A stretch of 64,000 nt of DNA from Vitis vinifera. Taxonomy: Eukaryota > Streptophyta > Magnoliopsida > Vitales > Vitaceae. The stretch is taken from contig NC_081810.1 in the NCBI RefSeq assembly GCF_030704535.1, positions 22,854,501-22,918,500 on the forward strand. The letters are read 5' to 3'. Of the stretch, positions 52,567 to 64,000 are shown piece by piece. The notes below the pieces were generated by a model. It ran no database searches and was not told the DNA's origin. It saw nothing but the letters and a program-made list of their open reading frames with translations. Position 1 is the stretch's first letter, and each line of letters starts with the position of its first letter. The position numbers and the translations under genes are program-made.

Positions 52567-52575
52567 TTATATAAA
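52567..52575 (-). promoter_or_regulatory. Putative TATA box of the subtilase
   Basis: TTTATATAA on the minus strand about 75 bp upstream of the start codon, a fitting plant TATA element and spacing. Confidence 0.55.
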
Positions 52576-53578
52576 CTGTCACTACAAAGAAAGGCCGGCT
52601 TCATATATGTCCTGGTTTCAATTGCATGAAGAGGCACATATGGTGAAGAGATTCTGTGTAAATCTAGAAGTGTTAAAACAGACTGTTTCTAGTCATTTGG
52701 AAGTCGTCTAAGCCGGCCCTTCTGTTGGTTTCAGCGTGTCAGAATTGGTATGCTTAAGCCATGGACATGATTGGAGGGTGTTGAAGATGAGTTTTTGTGT
52801 TTGTCTAATTGGATATAATTATTCTATTTGGTGGACCATTGTGGTTGGATCATGGATGATTTTTTATGATGACTTGAAGCTTCGTTGGGCTGTCATTCTC
52901 AAATGTTGCCATCAGATAATTCCGTCTGTATATAATAGGATTAATTTCATTGAGACCCTTGAGGTTTAGTATAAATACATAAAGTCATCAATGATTTCAA
53001 ATTTCGTTAGGTAACACCCAATAAATGTATTTCATATATAAATTTTAATTAATTTTTAAAGAATAAAATTTAGTTTTTAGATAATTGTTAAACACTCATA
53101 TCTAAAATATTTTTACTTAAAGTATTTCTAAAAAATAAATTTGATAAACAAAATAAATTTATAGGGATACTAATTGACGAAATTTAAAACCAATGATGAT
53201 TGAATGTATTTACAGAAAATCTTTCGGGGTTTTAATGAAATTAACCTAATATAATAAGAATGAATAAGTAAGTTAATAAGTTAAAATAGAAATAAGGTGT
53301 AATAGTAAGATGAAAATATTTGAAAATTCATAATTTTTAATTCAAAAAGATTAAAATTATATTATTTCATATAAGAAAACTAATTATTTTAATAATATAA
53401 TGACTAAAGTACTATAATTTAATATTTTATAATTTTATTTTTAAAAATTAACTCATGAGACACATTTTTTATAGTTTAAAATTTAAAAATTATTAATTAT
53501 TTTATTTTTTTGGTTGTAATGAAAAAGATAAAAAAAATGAAATATAATAAAATATTTTTAAAATTCAGATTTTTTTTT
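52576..53578. other. Subtilase upstream region and AT-rich intergenic DNA
   Basis: 52576-52970 is of mixed composition and presumably contains the promoter. The rest is AT-rich without features. Confidence 0.4.
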
Positions 53579-54095
53579 AAACTTTATTTTTTATTTAACA
53601 AGCTAATAGTGTTGTACGAGATTGAAAATTATAATTTTTTTTTTCTTTCTTGCAAATTTTTTATCTACTTTTATTAAAGTTGATTTTGGAAAATACTGTA
53701 TTTATTTCATTAGTAGGTCTCCTTTTTTTTATAGAAAGTTAAGAAGATATTTATATCGACATTTGAGTTAATCATTTACATTAAAAAACTAGATGTTTAT
53801 GATCATCTACAAGTTTTCATATCCTAACAAATTATCATAACGGATTTTTTATTTCATGGTGCTCACGCTTTGAATAATCATAAGAACATATCTCATCAAA
53901 ATGACAATTTAAACAACATTTCATACGACCTTTCAGCTATATAAATAGACCAGTTAGTAGATAAAAATTTATATTAAATAATTTATTTTTTATCAAACAA
54001 GCTAATAATGTTGTAAAAGATTGAAACTATATTTTATTTTTCTTTTCCGACAATCTTCTTATTTGCTTTTTGTTAAAGTTCATTTTAACATGTCT
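53579..54095. repeat. Pair of direct repeats, about 115 bp, 398 bp apart
   Basis: About 53579-53695 and 53977-54092 align over their whole length. Shared blocks are TTTATTTTTTAT, AACAAGCTAATARTGTTGTA, GATTGAAA, TCTTTTT/TTTCTTTC and TTAAAGTT. The spacing would suit a terminal-repeat retrotransposon in miniature or a simple duplication. No TG...CA ends or primer site were confirmed. Confidence 0.5.
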
Positions 54096-55224
54096 AAAAT
54101 ATTTTTTTTATTATATAATAAAAGGTTATAAATTTAATAAAGGATAAATCTCTTTCAATGTATCCTTTTGGAAAGAAAATTGAAAAAGTTTGCCACATTA
54201 TTTTCATGTTGGACCACAATATCCCAAAGATTAAGCGCCCAAGATGGATTTGTTATGTGGAAATGTGTTACATAGGTAGAACTCATCCTTGAAAACCGGC
54301 TATCGCGGGAGGGTGCTAGTTCAACTACTAGCAATGTGGAACTCAATTGGGTCGTTACAATCCACCGTGCTCTTGAAACCAACATCTACGACAGTTTTAT
54401 ATGAAAGCCTTTGCAGATTTCGTAGATGGCTTGGTACTCTAAGATAAAACCATAATTCAAACCCACCAACTTCATCCCCAAAATCCACATTTCCCCACCT
54501 TTCGTCTTCAAATCGGAATTCTCTTCTTATCATTGTTGGTGTGGGGGCCGCTGCGTAAATGAGTGGACCATGACTGAGCAGAACCATTGAAACCCATGGG
54601 CACTGTTGTTAGCTAGAGCCGCCATGCCTCTCGTTTTGTTTTATTTTTATTTTATTTTTCACATAACCTTTTTGGCTTTTTATGGCAACAAGCTGTTGTG
54701 CACTACCATAGCTGTCGGCCTGTGCCATAGCCCATCCCTTTCTAAGAATATTTTCAAAGTTACTTATTTGGTGAAACCGCCATGACGATTGGGCGTTATG
54801 GTTGTTCTATTTGTGGAAAAGAGGCATAGACCTTTACGCACACGGATTTGCTACTGGCTACTGGCTACTGGCTACTGGCTACTGGCTAAGCCAAGAAAAT
54901 GAAATGAGCTAGAGAAAGAAAACGGAGTGTAGTGTTTTGTAGGGAAAGGTTACAATAGCATAACATAAGCATACCATATTCAAGATCATTATTTGAGAAA
55001 ATATTCTGATAAAACTCTTCTTTACCCAAATAAAAAACAAGCAGTTTTCAAGGTAACAAACCAGTGTTTTCGTATCAATACAGATGTCACCTTACCCACT
55101 GGAAGAAACTAAATAGAAGGGATAAATTCCACTGGACCCAGCAGTAACAATCACAATACAAATTATAATAACTGCACTCACACCCAGCTGTGTGTTTATG
55201 CGGTTCCTTCTCTTGTGGACTCCA
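54096..55224. other. Unassigned intergenic DNA and SKD1 3' flank
   Basis: 54160-54600 is less AT-rich, with an open frame on the minus strand of 88 codons (54321-54587). The string GTAACGACCCAATTGAG suggests decayed LTR-element DNA rather than a gene. 54850-54884 is a perfect five-copy repeat of the 7-mer GCTACTG. Confidence 0.4.
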
Positions 55225-56603
55225 TCAGCCTTCCTCTCCAAACTCCTGTGTGAATCTCTCGTGCACCTCAAGGTCAGATTTGCTCACGGTCGGCCTTTGT
55301 CTTGCCAGTACCTTATCAAAATCATTCTTTGTGATGGGGGGTGGAAGGATCTGCATGGGTGTTAAAAATCAGCAACAAATATTTATTAGCTTGCAGGTGG
55401 ACTAATCACATTATATATATATAATAAACAAACAGTTCTCATCATTATGTTACAATCACCATCTCAGTCAAGAACTCCAATCTGTATATCCAAATAACCT
55501 AGGTTTTAAAACTGAATCAGGGGCCGCATGTGGTTCAACAAAGTGTTGTTTAATTAGGAATTTGAAAGTTCTGTGGGATTCAAAATTCACAACTTTATCT
55601 TGGAAGCTTCTTTGCAGATTGGGGTGTAGAGAAATTTTAATTACATTCCACATCAATCGGGTATATAAAGCAGGAATGAAACTTCTAATATAGAATCAAA
55701 CACAACGTTATTTCATTTTCATAAGGTGTCCAATTGCCCCAGAAAAAAGTAACATGGATAAAGCAAACGAGCAGCAACATCCAGAAAGATCAAAATCAGG
55801 GGAGGCACATACGATATTCTCCACATGCACTAGTGTTTGGGGATCTATCCATACCTTTGAAGCAAGTCCTTTTCCAGCAAGATCCTGCATGGAGATTTGT
55901 ACTGCCCCTGGTTGCTTTGGTCCACACGGTACCCACATATCATTTGGAGTATTAATGAAAAACATTGCATCTTGGGTTTTACGAACAGGTTCAAACAGTA
56001 CATCTTTAACCTGCAAAGGGTACACCAAAAAAAGCAAGATGATAAGCTATTTTCTACTATTCTGTCCCACCTTAAACCATACTACTGAGGAAAGCTCAAA
56101 GGGAGAATTTAGTTGAGCATCTGATATAGCACTCGCACTTACACAAACAGCAATATCTGAACCAGAAAACCCTTCTGTCTTCTGAGCTAAGCTTTCAAAA
56201 TCACTTTCAGTCAAGTTGTGAGGAGTATCTCCAAGATGCACCTTTGCAAGTTTACCAAGGCACAACAAAATTGGACATTAAAAAGAGACACTGGCACTGT
56301 AAAGCAGAGTTGCATCACCTATTATTTATTTATTGAATTATTTGTAAGGAAAAAATCAAGAACAAGTTCCAGTACTTTGAACATGTGCTGTCGAGCCTTC
56401 AGATCTGGAAGAGGAATATATATACGCTTGTCAAATCGCCGTCGAATGGCCTGTAAGTACTAATCTGTTAGCCAGAGAGATACAGTTGTCCTGTTATTGG
56501 AAATCACAAACCAATCATTTAGTCTCCCCTTTACCTGATCCAGGGCATAAGGAGTATTTGTGGCGGCAAGAACAAGGACTTTCTGATCATTGTGTCCTAC
56601 ACC
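55225..56603 (-). CDS. SKD1: SKD1/VPS4-type AAA ATPase, 3' exons only
   Basis: VPS4/SKD1 hexamers pull apart ESCRT-III filaments at endosomes using ATP. Exons in transcription order: 56603-56535, 56450-56376, 56241-56143, 56010-55855, 55350-55225. All are phase 0 with GT-AG ends, giving 174 aa of the C-terminal AAA region. Visible are the sensor-1 strand KVLVLAATNTP, the arginine-finger segment AIRRRFDKRIYIPLP, the sensor-2 region KTEGFSGSDIAVC, the VPS4 beta-domain (DMWVPCGPKQPGAVQI) and the VPS4 C-terminal helix ending HERFTQEFGEEG. Full plant proteins are about 430 aa, so roughly 260 residues, including the MIT domain, Walker A and Walker B, must come from upstream exons. None was found from 56604 to 64000, so that intron exceeds 7.3 kb or the gene is truncated. 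Confidence 0.92.
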
Positions 56604-58202
56604 CTGGAAAAAGGATAAGGTCCACCAGCTCAACATTAAGACTGGGACAGGGAAAGAACTGAAGAATCTAACTATCAAAAGTTTCAAAATTTTCCCTTCT
56701 CAAACCAGAATATGATAGTGTAATATGAAGCATCACAGAATATTATTTATAAGCAACTATTATTTTTATTCTTCAAGAAAGAATGAAAAAGAAACTAAAG
56801 ATAACATTCAATACTTACTCTTTAAAATAAAATATGAAACAAAATTATCATGCTCAAGGTCTCTAACAGAAGTACCTCTACAAAAATCAGAGTTTCCAAA
56901 GTGATTCCATTTAATTAAACTGCCAAGTCTAATAAAATACAGCAGAACTCTCAATTATCTTTCCTTACAAACTTAGGGAACTAAATGTTTTTAAGTTTTC
57001 ATAAATAGAAAAAATTCATTAAACAAAATTTACATGCATTAAGTGCACTGATAACCTACACCATAGAGATATAAGAATTCAGGGCCATGCATATCAATCC
57101 AGTTCATTGTAAACATTATCATATGCCTTAAAGTAATTACAGTTTTCTGTCTTCACTTTCAGCATTTTTATTTCCTTTGATTTTCTTAATCCACTCACCA
57201 AATGTTGTAAAACTAATTTTGTAGTGGCCTTTAGAACCTCACCTTACGACCAAAGTTTTTCAAGTCACAGCTTTTCTATTTCAACTCCATAAGTTCCAAT
57301 GAAATCATTTTTTGACAAATTTGTATCTCACCCCTATTATAAAAAAATAAAACAAAATAAAAAATAAAAAATAAATAAATAATTGTTTTACATCTTTTGG
57401 CTATTTAGAAATTCAGACTAGATCTGGAGGTTCAGATTGGGGATGGTTGGATTAGGTCGGTATTCCATTCTCCTCCTTTCACACTTTTCCAGCCAAACTA
57501 TTTCCACCTAGGCTTAGACTTGGCTCATGGGCATCCTAGTTGGGTTAAGCTTCAAGCATGAGACCCATGGCATAACTCAGGCTTGGTTCATGACAACGTA
57601 TGTACAACTCAGGGGCACACCAAATACATGTGAAAGCACCCAACAGTTCCAAGTTCGCAGCACCAGCAACAGATATTCAAAGTGGACAAGAGAATGGAAC
57701 ACAAACTCATGAAAGAAGTGGTAAATTACATATGATAATACAAGCAGATGAAATCATTTTGATATCAACATCTATTTATCAAGAAAAGCATATAAATTTC
57801 TGTATGAACTTCATAATATCTGGGGAGGAAATTTTGTGTCAAACTGCTACTGATTGCCTATAAAACGACATTAATCATGAAACAGTCCCTACAGGCTACA
57901 GCACATGTCATAAACTACACATTGACATGGCAAACTTCCAATAAAAAGCTGATCCAAAATGAGAATTATAAATTCCAACTTTTGGAAGCATTGTGGCAAC
58001 TTAAAGCCTATACAGTACAGTCGTGAAAGCTGCATAAGGGTATAAAGGCCAACAAAGTAGGTAAACTGGATTTATGCTCTTCTGCATCTTGCATTCCAAT
58101 TAGTAGTGAAAGTTTCAGATACAGAAGGATCCATGAAACAATTAAAAACTTGAGAGTTTAAGAGAGGGAAGGATTTCAGAAACAATAATAAGTTTAAGCT
58201 AC
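56604..58202. other. SKD1 intron sequence, no exon seen
   Basis: I searched the minus strand for the next upstream VPS4 exon (Walker B FIDEID region) and did not find it. The small open frames at 57527-57863 have no domain. No repeats were defined. Confidence 0.45.
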
Positions 58203-58957
58203 ATTGGTTGGCCGTATAAGATGGGATATGTAAATCCTAAGATATCATATCCCACTTGATAAGATATGTATATTATAGAAAATCATTTCCAATAGGATAC
58301 GATATTTTTGAATATTATATCCCATGGAAAAGATATCATAAGATATTATATCCAATGAGATATCTCTAATACTTGTATATTTAGTTTATAAAAAATGGAA
58401 TGGAAAACACATTGCATTTTAATGTTCTACATTTGTTTAAAATAAAAATCATATTGCGTCTTAATATTTTTTGTTAAAAAAGTATGAAATTTCTCTTATA
58501 TTTAACTTTTTTTTTTTTAAACTGTTCTACAATTTATAATTTAATGAATATTTATTTATTTATTTATAAACAATATTCCTGATTAAAATGTTTAAAATGC
58601 ATAGATAAAATATTTTTACATTATGTTATTCAATATATAAAAAAAATGTATAAATTAAATATTATATTAAATAATACATATATTAGTATTATTTTACAAT
58701 ATATTTATAGATATTTTTTAGTTCCTTTTTTTTTAACTATAAACTTAATTTCTTTAATCAAAATTTTCTGTTTTGCAAAATGAATGATATAAAAAAATAA
58801 AAAATGGAAAAAAAATTGATATGAAGAATAAATTGATTCATGGGATATGCACTTAGGATATGCATCACTTACCATATCTGATCACCTACCAAACATGGGA
58901 TAGGATACATTATTTTATCTCCTATCCTATTCAAGGCTACATCCAACCAACCAAACA
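58203..58957. mobile_element. MITE-like element with inverted ends
   Basis: The left end reads CATTGGTTGGCCGTATAAGA. The right end, reverse-complemented, reads CATGTTTGGTTGGTTGGATG. Both then carry GGGATA/GATATG-rich stretches, and the centre is AT-rich and noncoding. About 755 bp. Ends resemble plant hAT MITEs; a target duplication was not found. Confidence 0.45.
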
Positions 58958-59024
58958 TGACCTTATATCCTAGAAACAATAGTAAGCACAAGGGTTAACA
59001 AGTGGGAAGCACCTTTGGGCCTTT

Positions 59025-59177
59025 TTGGCAGCATTTTCAAAAACAGTTATCAAATAACAGTTTTTAATTCTGATAAAAAAAAAAAAAACAGTTTTAAGAA
59101 TAAGTCATAAAAATAGTCCTCAATTGTTTCAAGAACAAAATTTTGTTTGCTCAAACATGAAAATTTGTTTTCTTAAC
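59025..59177. mobile_element. Partial MITE, apparently cut by the LINE
   Basis: TTTTTGGCAGCATTTTCAAA followed by AACAGTTATCAAATAACAGT resembles the ends of the MITE at 15990-16355. Only one end is present; the LINE poly(A) tail begins directly after it, suggesting the LINE inserted into this MITE. Confidence 0.35.
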
Positions 59178-62100
59178 TCTTTTTTTTTTTTTTTTTGATA
59201 GGAAACAACAAATATATATATATATTGAAAGAATAAGAAGTACAAAAGAAGGATGAGAAATCCTCCCACCAAAGATAAAACTTAACAACACAATAAAAGA
59301 AGAAACTACACTGTGAAAATTACGAACAAGCTCTCTTGGCTAGACCATCCCATTGGAACTACACACTGCTAGCCAATCTATTTGTAACATGTTAAGGGGA
59401 ATGCCCTTAAAAACCACGGAACAATAAGCCCAAAGAGAAGCTAGGAAGTGAATGGAATCTCATGGATTCTCTGAATTCCTAACTTTGTCCTCAAATATCT
59501 TAACATTTTTTTCCCGCCACACAACCCAAATTAAAGCAATGCACGCATTTTGCCACAAAACTATCCCTCTTTTGGAAGTGCCAAAACCTTTATAATTGAT
59601 AGACATCATGTTTGAAATGCTTCTCGGAGGAACCCAATCCATCTTGGCTAGCTGAAATAATTTGTGCCACAACCCCATGGACAAGGAACAATGTAGGAAA
59701 AGATGATCTACTGATTCTCCTTGCTTCATGCACAACTTACAAATGTTAGGACTAAGAGCTTTGTAGGGTATTCTCAATTGTAGCAAGGCATTAGTGTTTA
59801 CCTTCTTGTGTGCCACTAACCAGACAAATGACTTGACTTTGAAAGGGACTTGAGAATTCCATACAAACTTAGTAGGAAAACAAGGAGATAAATCGGGCAC
59901 TTGGGACAAGGCTATAAAGAAAGACTTGACTGTAAACAATCCTGAAGAAGATAGAGACCAGGATCTTGCATCTAAAGCCGAGGTGGATAAATGCATACAA
60001 TCAAGAAGTTGCATGAGGCATTATAGATCTTCTATCTCAGAATCAAAAAGATTACGACTGAAATTAAAGTTCCAAGAGAAAGGGCAAACAGAATCAAGAA
60101 TTGAAGAAATATGACTATTTTTATCCGTGACTACTCTAAATAGTCTTGGATATTGGGATTTCAAAGGCTAGTCCCCCCACCACAAATCCTCCCAAAAGCG
60201 AATTTTTTCCCCATCTCCTACCACAAACCGAGTATACTTGAAAAAAATCGTAAAAGACTTGTGGAATAGCCTTCCAAGGACAACGATGTGACCATCTGAC
60301 TAAAGTGTTGGCATCCCAACTATTTATATGTGTCCCATAAATGCTTAGAATGACCTGATGCCACAGAGCTGTACTTTCCCTAGGATACCTCCACAACCAC
60401 TTCCTTAAAAGAGCGAAATTCCTTAAAGAAATCTTCCCAAACCCCAAACCCCTTTTTACCCTCGACTTACACACTACATCCCAACTAATAAGATGATTTC
60501 TTTTACCTTCCCCAACCCTTGACCAAAGGAAATCCCTTTGCAATCTCTCAATTTTTGCAGCCACTGAAGCAGGAATCTTAAACAGAGAGAGAAAGTAGCT
60601 AGGAATGTGGGAAAGGCAAGAGTAGATAAGAGTTATCCTACCTCCGAAAGATAAGTAAGCCTTTTGCCACCCGTCTAATCTCCTTGAGATTCTCTCAATC
60701 ATTGGATCCCAAAATCCACAAGCAATTGGGTTCCCTCCCAAAGGAAGACCCAAGTAGAGTACGGGTCAATCAGAAGCCTTGCAATCAAGCAACAAGGCTA
60801 GCCTAGAGAGATGATTTTGATCAAGGTTGATGCCAAAAAGATTACTCTTGTCAAGATTGACCTTAAGCCCAGAAATTTGCCTAAACACTAATAATAAACT
60901 CTTAAGAGTTTGCAGTTCTTCCGCACAAGAGTTAGAAAAGAAGATGGTGTCATCTGCAAATTGCAGATGGGGCACCCTAGTTCTATTCCTACCTACCTTG
61001 AAACCCTCCAACAAACTTCTTTCCTCAGCTCTCAACATCATTCTGCTCAACACATCTGCGACAATAGTGAACAGAAAAGAAGATAAAGGGTCACCTTGCC
61101 TTAATCCTCTAGATGCCTTGACCCACCCTTTAGCATTTCCATTCACTAGAATAGCATAAGAGACCCAAGATAGACAACCTCTAATCCAATTCCTCCATTT
61201 AGGACTAAACCCCTTCTTCTCCAACACGTGATTCAAAAAATCCCAATTCACATGGTCATAAGCCTTATCAAAGTCAATTTTGAAGACAACTCCTTCCTCC
61301 CTTGATAGCCTTTTCTCATCCACTATTTCATTGGCTATAAGAACTGCATCCAAAATTTGTCTCCCTTGAACAAAAGCACCTTGAGTAGAGTGGATAGTTT
61401 CGTGTAGTACTCCTCTTAATCGCCCTGATAGAACTTTGGCTATTACTTTATATAGGCAAGTGATCAAGCTAATAGGTCTAAAATCTGAAATCTTCTTTGT
61501 CTGACTTTTTTTGGGCAAAAGAACTATGAAGGAGGCATTAGTGCTTTGATTAATAATCCCGCTACTGTGAAACTCTGCAAACACCCTCACTAAGTCTTCC
61601 TTGATCACCTCCCAACAATCCTGAAACATTGCTATGGTAAAACCATTAGGCCCTGACGCCTTATCCCTATCTAATTGAAAAACGACATTAAAGATCTCTT
61701 CTTCGAAAAAAGGGGAATCCAGCCTAGACGCACTCTCTTATGAGATTGGGGACCAATCTCTGCCTTCGACTCTCCAAGACTCTCCGGGAGGACTCAAGTA
61801 GAGTTTTTTAAAATATAGTAAGATCTCCTCTATGATGCTCTCGGAATTATCCAACACCAAGCCTCTTTCATTCTCCAAAAACTTGATGAAATTCCTGTTT
61901 CGTTTGTAATTAGCCACTTTATGAAAAAACTTTGAATTGCAATCCTCGTCTTTAACCCATTTCACCTTAGCTTTTTGTATCCAATTAATTTCTTCCCTCA
62001 ATATTAATTCCTCTAGCTCTCCTTTTCTTAAAACTCTTTGAGCAAAAAGATCAGAAGAGAGAACCCCTTCTTGCTCAATGGCATCAATGTTAGATATTTC

Positions 62101-64000
62101 ATCCAAGATGCTTTTTTTTCCTTTCCTTTAGCATTCCAAAAGTATGCTTATTCCAATCTTTCAATTTTGCCTTAACAAATTGTAACTTCCTCATGAACCT
62201 GTGACCTTCCCAACCATTGCCTTCAAATTCTCTCCACCAACTACTAAAGCACTCTTTGAAACTTGGATGTTGCAACCACATATTTTCAAACCTAAAAGGT
62301 GTTGGGCCCCACTTGAAAGGATTGGTATCCAAAACAATCAGCCAACAATCGGATGTCCATCTAGGAAGAACTTCTTGAAGGCTTTGAGGGAAGAAAAGCT
62401 CCCACTCATTTGAATAAAGAAACCGATCCAATCTCTTGCACACCGATGACTCTTGCATGTTTGACCAAGTGAAAGGGGCATTCCGTACGAGGGGATCAAG
62501 TAATTAACAATCTCTTATAAAACCATCAAAATCCCTCATGCTAGAAGTGAAACTAGAGCCACCCAATTTTTCTAAACTTCTCCTTATAACATTAAAATCA
62601 CTGCCAACACACCATAATGGAAAAGAAAGGCCAAAATGTCAAACAGCTCCACCCAAAAATCCTTCCTAAGTAAGGGACTGTTTGGGCCATAAACTGCGAA
62701 CAACCATAAGGGTCCGCATCCATCCAACAAAAACTTGATTAAAACAGAAAAAGATTCAATTACCACCTCCTCACTGCTCAATTTCTTTGAGTCCCAAATG
62801 ATCAAAATCCCTCTTGAAGCCCCGCACGCCGGAAGAGCATCCCACTCCTTATTCCTAACCGACCAGACACTACCTACAAACCTTATGTCACACACCTCTC
62901 TTTTTGTTTCTTGAAATATCATTACATCCGGATTCTCGAGCCTCAAAAAATCCTTAACCACCCTTCGTTTTTTCCTAGAACCCAATCCCCTAGTATTCCA
63001 ACTGATGATTTTCATAAATACACCTCACTCACCCTAAACCTCCAAACCAACACCAACAGATCTCAACTATATGTGTAAAATCTGTTCTTCTGCCTTGAAT
63101 ACACCTTAATGTCCAGAGAACTTAAGACCTCACAGACTTTGGTCATTTTGCTGGGGAAAGGCCTTCAATTTGGAACCCACCCATCGGGGGGGACTCCGCA
63201 TCACCCTGGCTAACTGTAACCAAGTTGAGGGCCCCAAGAGGTGAGTTGGGATTGGATTTAAAAGATTTAAAACTCTCGGAAAAATGGTTTAGACTAGCTA
63301 ACTGGGACACCGCAACATCTCAGTTAGGATTGCCAACAGACCCAAGACAAAAAGCCCCATCGTCATCTTTTTTGGAAAAAATTTCATATATAACTTAAGG
63401 TTTCATAGGAAACTGAGACTGAATGGCTGAATTGGGAAGAATGGGAACAGAAGGACTCAGGTATGGAAGAGCCAAGCCAGAGGGAGGGGGAAGAAGAGAT
63501 AGAGATGACTGAGAATGTTGATAAGAAGATACCTCGAGGTTTTCCACTACCATCATTCTACAAGACCCCACAGAGTTGAACCCTTTTTCTCTGGTTACTG
63601 GATAAGAAGGAAAAACCGCGACTGATGAGGAAAACCCGCAAAACCCTTAAAACCTGCTCTATCTTCACCTTTAGAGAAGTTGTGCAATTTCTCCTTCCCT
63701 TTTGAAAGAAAAGGAGCCTTAAGAATAGACCTTCGATCCGCGTCCCCACTTGGCGGCGACATTCCTTCCCAATCCCCGAAACACCTTTTTCGACTCCCTG
63801 ACGAACGACTTGGACTCGCACTGAAGCTCCGTTCCAACTGTGTTCCCACTTCGAAAGAATCTTCCTTTGGAAGATCATCACTAGCTAACGACGGTCTCTC
63901 AAGCGTTAGAGGCTCGCTTCGAATTTGACCCCCTTGTCGGCAACCAGAACTTGGAGGGAACAGGGCATTCCACAGCTTCTTTGAACCACACTTCAACACG
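59178..64000 (-). mobile_element. Near-full-length, mutated L1-type LINE, 5' end off the window
   Basis: The minus-strand element ends in a poly(A) tail at about 59178-59200. In order it encodes part of an ORF1-like charged region (63999-63595), then APE endonuclease starting MKIISWNTRGLGSRKK (63015). A linker (62458-61738) follows, then reverse transcriptase (61629-60766) with DFRPISL, FKIDFDKAYDHVNW, GLRQGDPLSSFLF and the catalytic [11 protein letters not shown] post-RT region (60753-60136, [16 protein letters not shown]) and a zf-RVT zinc motif (CKLCMKQGESVDHLFLHC, near 59700-59760) complete it. Breaks are few: a frameshift in an A8 run near 62110, stops near 61740 and 60768, and one or two more near 62510-62590. 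It therefore looks younger than the LINE relic in HIRA. Confidence 0.9.

Noticed and set aside
54321..54587. 88-codon minus-strand frame
   Set aside because: No domain or splice context; surrounding text resembles decayed LTR-element DNA.
57527..57863. Two overlapping plus-strand frames in the SKD1 intron
   Set aside because: No recognised domain, and they do not resemble any SKD1 exon on either strand.

Overview
This is a plant nuclear genomic window, AT-rich with introns, polyadenylated LINEs and hAT transposons. The genes are typical of a woody eudicot. Grapevine (Vitis) is my best guess, but that is inference from gene and repeat style, not proof.

Five protein-coding genes are supported. 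Four are spliced on the minus strand, and each predicted junction keeps the reading frame. (1) An alcohol-forming fatty acyl-CoA reductase, 9851-14660, 10 exons, 490 aa. (2) HIRA, the histone H3.3 chaperone, 21043-37281, 10 exons, 1036 aa, with very large introns. (3) A secreted subtilisin-like serine protease, 48793-52496, 11 exons, 756 aa. (4) The 3' half of an SKD1/VPS4-type AAA ATPase, 55225-56603; its upstream exons are not in the window. The fifth gene is an intronless plus-strand PPR-DYW protein, 43211-45811, 866 aa. The genes act in unrelated processes (wax alcohol synthesis, chromatin assembly, organelle RNA editing, extracellular proteolysis, ESCRT-III disassembly). I see no operon-like or cluster logic.

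Most of the rest is mobile DNA. Positions 1-2050 and about 3479-6690 hold two decayed hAT transposases with BED zinc fingers. A non-autonomous hAT-like element with GGGCC-rich ends sits in FAR intron 5 (about 11381-12957). HIRA intron 8 (22811-30222) contains a short LINE with a 15-bp target duplication, a larger minus-strand LINE relic, and a plus-strand LINE nested inside that relic with a perfect 17-bp target duplication. HIRA intron 7 holds an RNase H-bearing retroelement tail and a (GT)27(GA)11 microsatellite. A nearly complete but mutated LINE fills 59178-64000, apparently in an intron of the SKD1 gene. Positions 38799-39726 hold a hAT-like MITE with a perfect 8-bp target duplication.

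The least explained structure is 39787-40865: about 24 copies of a short degenerate palindrome (consensus close to CATAACTTYTRGTTATG), roughly one every 45 bp. I cannot assign it to a known element type. I found no convincing new multi-gene system.
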